In this document: one piece after another, positions 60,625-64,000 of the stretch | How positions within the stretch are numbered: position 1 is the first letter of the stretch | Layout of the letters: the number at the start of each line of letters is the position of its first letter | Origin: Allonocardiopsis opalescens | GTDB taxonomy: Bacteria; Actinomycetota; Actinomycetes; Streptosporangiales; Streptosporangiaceae | Direction of reading: 5' to 3' | DNA length: 64,000 nucleotides | Assembly: GCF_003002095.1 (NCBI RefSeq) | Contig: NZ_PVZC01000008.1 | Coordinates: forward strand, 310,001-374,000 | Made by a program: the position numbers and the translations under genes | Notes under the pieces: generated by a model | The model's database searches: none | Told to the model about the DNA's origin: nothing | The model's input: the letters and a program-made list of their open reading frames with translations, nothing else

Positions 60625-61291
60625 CCCGCGCACCGGCCCGATCAGGGTCGTCATCGTCGACGACGAGCCGATGGTCTGCGCCCACCTGCGCACCATCCTC
60701 GGCTCGGCCGGCGACATCGAGGTGGCCGCCGTCGCCAATGACGGCGCCGAGGGCGTCGAGGCGGTGGTCCGCCACCAGCCCGACGTGGTGCTGATGGACC
60801 TGCGCATGCCGGTGGTCGACGGCCTCACCGCGATCGACCGGATCAAGCGGCTGCCCGGCGCCCGCCCGGCCGTGGTGGTGCTCACCACCTTCGACGCCGA
60901 CGCCTACGTGGTGCGGGCGCTGCGCGCCGGAGCGGCGGGCTTCCTGATCAAGTCCACCCCGCCCGAGGACCTGATCGGCCTGGTGCGGGTGGCGGCCGAC
61001 GGCCACACTGTGCTGTCGGCCGAGGCGACCCGGCGGCTGGTCGCCGCCTCCGCGCACGAGCAGGCGGCCAGGGATCGGGCCAGGGCGCTGGTGGCGGAGC
61101 TGACCGAGCGCGAGGTGGAGGTGCTGACCTGCCTCGGCGAGGGGCTGAGCAACGCGCGAATCGCCGCGCGGCTGCACCTGAGCGAGGCCACCGTGAAGGG
61201 ATATGTTTCCCGCATGCTCATCAAGCTCGACTGCGCCAACCGCACCCAGGCGGGCCTGGTCGCCTACGACGCCGGCCTGGTGTCGCGGTGA
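60614..61291 (+). CDS. NarL/FixJ family response regulator
   Basis: This 225-residue protein has a receiver domain with DDE at 16-18, phospho-acceptor D62 in VVLMDLRMP, Thr in VVLTTFDADAY and Lys in GFLIKSTPPE. A LuxR-type helix-turn-helix follows (LTEREVEVLTCLGEGLSNAR, IAARLHLSEATVKGYVSRML). It partners the upstream kinase. Its stop overlaps the MFS gene start (GTGA), so the exporter is a probable target or output (inference). Confidence 0.94.
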   Translation: MPADPRTGPIRVVIVDDEPMVCAHLRTILGSAGDIEVAAVANDGAEGVEAVVRHQPDVVLMDLRMPVVDGLTAIDRIKRLPGARPAVVVLTTFDADAYVVRALRAGAAGFLIKSTPPEDLIGLVRVAADGHTVLSAEATRRLVAASAHEQAARDRARALVAELTEREVEVLTCLGEGLSNARIAARLHLSEATVKGYVSRMLIKLDCANRTQAGLVAYDAGLVSR

Positions 61292-62781
61292 TCGCCTGGG
61301 GGACCCCGGCGGCCCGCTGGGTGCTGCTGGCCACCATCACCGGTTCCGGGCTGGCCTTCATGGACGCCAGCGCCGTCAACGTGGCGTTGGAGCCCATCGG
61401 CGAGGACCTGCACAGCGAGATCGACGGCCTGCAGTGGACGCTCAACGCCTACACGCTGATGCTGGCCGCGCTGATCCCGCTGGCCGGCTCGCTGGCCGAC
61501 CACTTCGGCCGGCGGCGCATCTTCGTCTTCGGCGTGGTGTGGTTCGCGGCGGCGTCGGCGATGTGCGGTTTCGCGCCGTCCATCGAGGCGCTGATCGCCT
61601 TCCGGGCGCTGCAGGGCGTCGGCGGGGCGCTGCTCACCCCGGGCAGCCTGGCCATCCTGCAGTCGTCCTTCGAGCCGCGCGACCGGGCGCGGGCCATCGG
61701 CGCCTGGTCGGGCCTGTCGGGCATCGCCGCCGCGGCCGGGCCGCTGATCGGCGGCCTGCTCATCGACGCGCTGAGCTGGCAGTGGATCTTCTTCGTCAAC
61801 CTGCCGCTGGCCGCGCTGGTGGTGTACGCGGCGCGGCACGTGCCCGAGACGCGCGACCGCGACGCCGTGCCCGGTTTCGACGTGGCCGGCGCCGTGCTGC
61901 TCGCGCTCGGGCTGGCCGCCACCACCTGGGCGCTGACCACCGCGGGCGAGCAGCGGCTGTCGGCCGAGGTGCTGGTGGTGCTGGCGGCGGGCGTGGTGCT
62001 GCTGGTCGTCTTCACCCTCGTGGAGGCGCGCAGCCCGCATCCGATGCTGCCGCTGCGGCTGTTCCGGGCCCGGCAGTTCACCGGCGCGAACCTGGTCACC
62101 GTGGCGGTGTACGCGGCGCTGAGCGGCATGATGTTCCTGACCGCCGTCTACCTGCAGCAGATCGCCGGCTTCTCGGCGGTGGCGGCCGGCGCCGCGATGC
62201 TGCCGGTCACCGTGCTGATGTTGGTGCTGTCGTCGCGGGCCGGGGCGCTGGCCGAGCGGATCGGGCCGCGGCTGCCGATGACGCTGGGGCCGGTCGTGAT
62301 GGCCTGCGGCTTCCTGCTGCTGCTGCGGGTCGGCCCGGACCTGTCCTATCTGACCGTGGTGCTCCCCGCCATGATCGTCTTCGGGCTCGGCCTGTCCCTG
62401 ACGGTCGCGCCGCTCACCGCCACCGCGCTGGCCGCCGTCGAGGACCGCTACAGCGGGATCGCGTCGGGGGTGAACAACGCCGTGTCGCGCGGCGCCGGGC
62501 TGCTGGCCGTGGCGGTGCTGCCGGCCGCGTCCGGCCTGGGCGGCGACGCCTTCCGCGACCCGGCCGCGTTCACGGCCGGCTTCCACGCCGCGATGGCGGT
62601 CTGCGCGGGGCTGCTGGTGCTCGGCGGGGTGCTGGCCTTCGTCACGATCCGCGACCGGCTGGCCCCGCCGGAGCCGCCGGCCGCGGCCCGCCGCCCGCAG
62701 CGCACCGTGCACTGCGCCGTCGACGGTCCGCCGCTGGAGCGCCCGCGCGGCGCCGAGCCGGCCGCACCTCCCACCGACTGA
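61288..62781 (+). CDS. MFS transporter, DHA2/EmrB-QacA type
   Basis: This 497-residue protein has about 14 membrane helices and DHA2 motifs: FMDASAVNVALEPIGEDLHS, LNAYTLMLAALIPLAGSLAD followed by HFGRRRIFVFGVVWFAAASA (motif A), and GPLIGGLLIDALSWQWIFFV (motif C-like). This group exports drugs and cationic or lipophilic compounds by proton antiport. It starts at a GTG overlapping the response-regulator stop by four bases, so the two-component system probably controls it. Confidence 0.92.
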   Translation: MIAWGTPAARWVLLATITGSGLAFMDASAVNVALEPIGEDLHSEIDGLQWTLNAYTLMLAALIPLAGSLADHFGRRRIFVFGVVWFAAASAMCGFAPSIEALIAFRALQGVGGALLTPGSLAILQSSFEPRDRARAIGAWSGLSGIAAAAGPLIGGLLIDALSWQWIFFVNLPLAALVVYAARHVPETRDRDAVPGFDVAGAVLLALGLAATTWALTTAGEQRLSAEVLVVLAAGVVLLVVFTLVEARSPHPMLPLRLFRARQFTGANLVTVAVYAALSGMMFLTAVYLQQIAGFSAVAAGAAMLPVTVLMLVLSSRAGALAERIGPRLPMTLGPVVMACGFLLLLRVGPDLSYLTVVLPAMIVFGLGLSLTVAPLTATALAAVEDRYSGIASGVNNAVSRGAGLLAVAVLPAASGLGGDAFRDPAAFTAGFHAAMAVCAGLLVLGGVLAFVTIRDRLAPPEPPAAARRPQRTVHCAVDGPPLERPRGAEPAAPPTD

Positions 62782-62806
62782 CCAGGCCACAGGCGGTCCG
62801 ACCGCC

Positions 62807-62832
62807 GTTTACCGGTCCCTTAACGCGGGGTA
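62807..62832 (+). promoter_or_regulatory. SigB/SigF-like stress promoter before catalase
   Basis: GTTT (62807-62810) and GGGTA (62828-62832), separated by 17 bp, match the GTTT-N15-17-GGGTA pattern known for actinobacterial general-stress sigma factors. They lie about 64 bp upstream of the catalase start, consistent with stress-induced expression. Confidence 0.5.
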
Positions 62833-62895
62833 GCGGTGGCCACCGCGGCCGCCCCGGCCGCGACCCGACGCAGCCAGGAGAGGGACGCCACCGCC

Positions 62896-64000
62896 ATGAC
62901 CCATGCGCCGAGCCCGGGACCGGGCGCCGGGGACCGCCCGACGCTGACCAACCGGCAGGGCCACCCCGTGCACGACAACCAGAACCAGCGGACGGTGGGG
63001 CCGCGCGGGCCCGCCACCCTGGAGAACTACCAGTTCCTGGAGAAGATCAGCCACTTCGACCGCGAACGGATCCCCGAGCGGGTGGTGCACGCCAGGGGCG
63101 CCACCGCGTTCGGCTACTTCGAGTCCTACGGTGCCTGGGGCGAGGAGCCCATCGAGCGCTACACCCGCGCCCGCCTGTTCAGCGGCCGCGGCAAGCGCAC
63201 CGAGATCGCGCTGCGCTTCTCGACCGTCATCGGCGGGCGCGACTCCGCCGAGACGGCCCGCGACCCGCGCGGCTTCGCGGTCAAGTTCTACACCGAGGAC
63301 GGCAACTGGGACCTGGTCGGCAACAACCTGGCCGTGTTCTTCATCCGGGACGCGATCAAGTTCCCCGACGTCATCCACGCGCTCAAGCCCGACCCGGTGA
63401 CCTTCCGGCAGGAGCCCAACCGCATCTTCGACTTCATGTCGCAGACGCCCGAGAGCATGCACATGCTGGTCAACCTGTTCAGCCCGCGCGGCATCCCGGC
63501 CGACTACCGGCACATGCAGGGCTTCGGCGTCAACACCTACAAGTGGGTGAACGAGCGCGGCGAGACCCACCTGGTCAAGTACACCTGGATGCCCAAGGCG
63601 GGCGTGCGCAGCATGACGGAGGCCGACGCAGCCGCGATCCAGGCCGAAGAGCTCGGCCACGCCACCCGCGACCTGCGCGAGGCCATCGACCGCGGCGACT
63701 TCCCCGAGTGGGAGCTGCTGGTGCAGATGATGTCCGACGACGAGCACCCGGAGCTGGACTTCGACCCGCTGGACGACACCAAGACCTGGCCGGAGCAGGA
63801 CTTCCCGCCCAGGCCGGTGGGCCGGATCGTGCTCGACCGCAATGTGCGCGACAACTTCGCCGAGAACGAGCAGATCGCCTTCGGCACCGGCGTGCTGGTG
63901 GACGGGCTGGACTTCTCCGACGACAAGATGCTGGTCGGCCGCACCTTCTCCTACAGCGACACCCAGCGGCACCGCGTCGGCCCCAACTACCTCCAGCTGC
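62896..64000 (+). CDS. Heme catalase (partial, C-terminus beyond window)
   Basis: The first 368 codons of a monofunctional catalase are present. [14 protein letters not shown] carries the distal catalytic His (about 65). [20 protein letters not shown] and [20 protein letters not shown] hold the conserved Asn and the helix around the heme pocket, and [20 protein letters not shown] and [19 protein letters not shown] follow. It dismutates hydrogen peroxide in the cytoplasm. The ATG at 62896 is preceded at some distance by GGAGAGGG. The proximal heme Tyr and the C-terminal domain, if any, lie outside the window. Confidence 0.93.
   Translation, partial: MTHAPSPGPGAGDRPTLTNRQGHPVHDNQNQRTVGPRGPATLENYQFLEKISHFDRERIPERVVHARGATAFGYFESYGAWGEEPIERYTRARLFSGRGKRTEIALRFSTVIGGRDSAETARDPRGFAVKFYTEDGNWDLVGNNLAVFFIRDAIKFPDVIHALKPDPVTFRQEPNRIFDFMSQTPESMHMLVNLFSPRGIPADYRHMQGFGVNTYKWVNERGETHLVKYTWMPKAGVRSMTEADAAAIQAEELGHATRDLREAIDRGDFPEWELLVQMMSDDEHPELDFDPLDDTKTWPEQDFPPRPVGRIVLDRNVRDNFAENEQIAFGTGVLVDGLDFSDDKMLVGRTFSYSDTQRHRVGPNYLQL

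Overview
This 64 kb window is chromosomal DNA of a very GC-rich actinomycete. The evidence is strong third-position GC bias, frequent GTG starts, pervasive 4-base ATGA/GTGA gene overlaps, and gene families typical of the group (LAL-type LuxR regulator, CGNR protein, bPH2 proteins, NACHT protein, a SWIM/MoxR/VWA cluster). A Streptosporangiales/Nocardiopsaceae-like host fits, but that is a guess from gene content. I saw no rRNA, tRNA, CRISPR array, transposase or phage gene.

Region 1 (1-5.2 kb): the start of an RsbW-like ATP-binding protein running off the left edge, a divergent GntR/UTRA regulator, two tandem GNAT acetyltransferases, and a MacB-like ABC exporter (permease plus ATPase).

Region 2 (5.3-17.2 kb): a nearly complete L-fucose utilisation locus. 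One minus-strand operon reads fuconate dehydratase, SDR dehydrogenase, sugar ABC importer (binding protein, double ATPase, permease), aldo-keto reductase, lactonase and secreted GH95 alpha-L-fucosidase. A FadR-type GntR regulator and a mutarotase are transcribed the other way. The intergenic region holds TGGTCnGACCA operator-like sites. The last step to pyruvate and lactate is not in the window.

Region 3 (17.2-24.5 kb): a flavin monooxygenase-like protein, an unrecognised 251-residue protein divergent from a 1077-residue NACHT NTPase (a candidate conflict/defence pair), a GNAT, and 1.4 kb of non-coding DNA with a 210-bp tandem duplication and a 20-bp perfect hairpin.

Region 4 (24.5-39.8 kb): a SWIM-SNF2 pair, an alpha-glucosidase and an isoamylase-fold small protein, a Gfo/Idh/MocA oxidoreductase, an apparently inactive DEDDh exonuclease homologue, two AbiEi/DUF559-like proteins, a CGNR regulator with a leaderless palindromic promoter, a secreted EEP nuclease/phosphatase and a BASS transporter.

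Region 5 (39.8-47.9 kb): a five-gene SWIM, DUF5691-like, MoxR ATPase, DUF5682-like, VWA cassette related to E. coli yehLMPQ. It is conserved in bacteria but functionally obscure, and ends at a strong terminator.

Region 6 (48-64 kb): SpoU methyltransferase, membrane protein, DMT permease and GT4 glycosyltransferase; a LAL regulator coupled to a 49-residue protein; a decayed F420/LLM oxidoreductase; an operon of DUF418 protein, small membrane protein and two bPH2 proteins; a two-component system with an MFS exporter; and a catalase running off the right edge.

A 90-bp element carrying two DnaA-box-like nonamers exactly 30 bp apart occurs twice (16.0 and 41.3 kb). Related TGTGGAC motifs precede both AbiEi-like genes.
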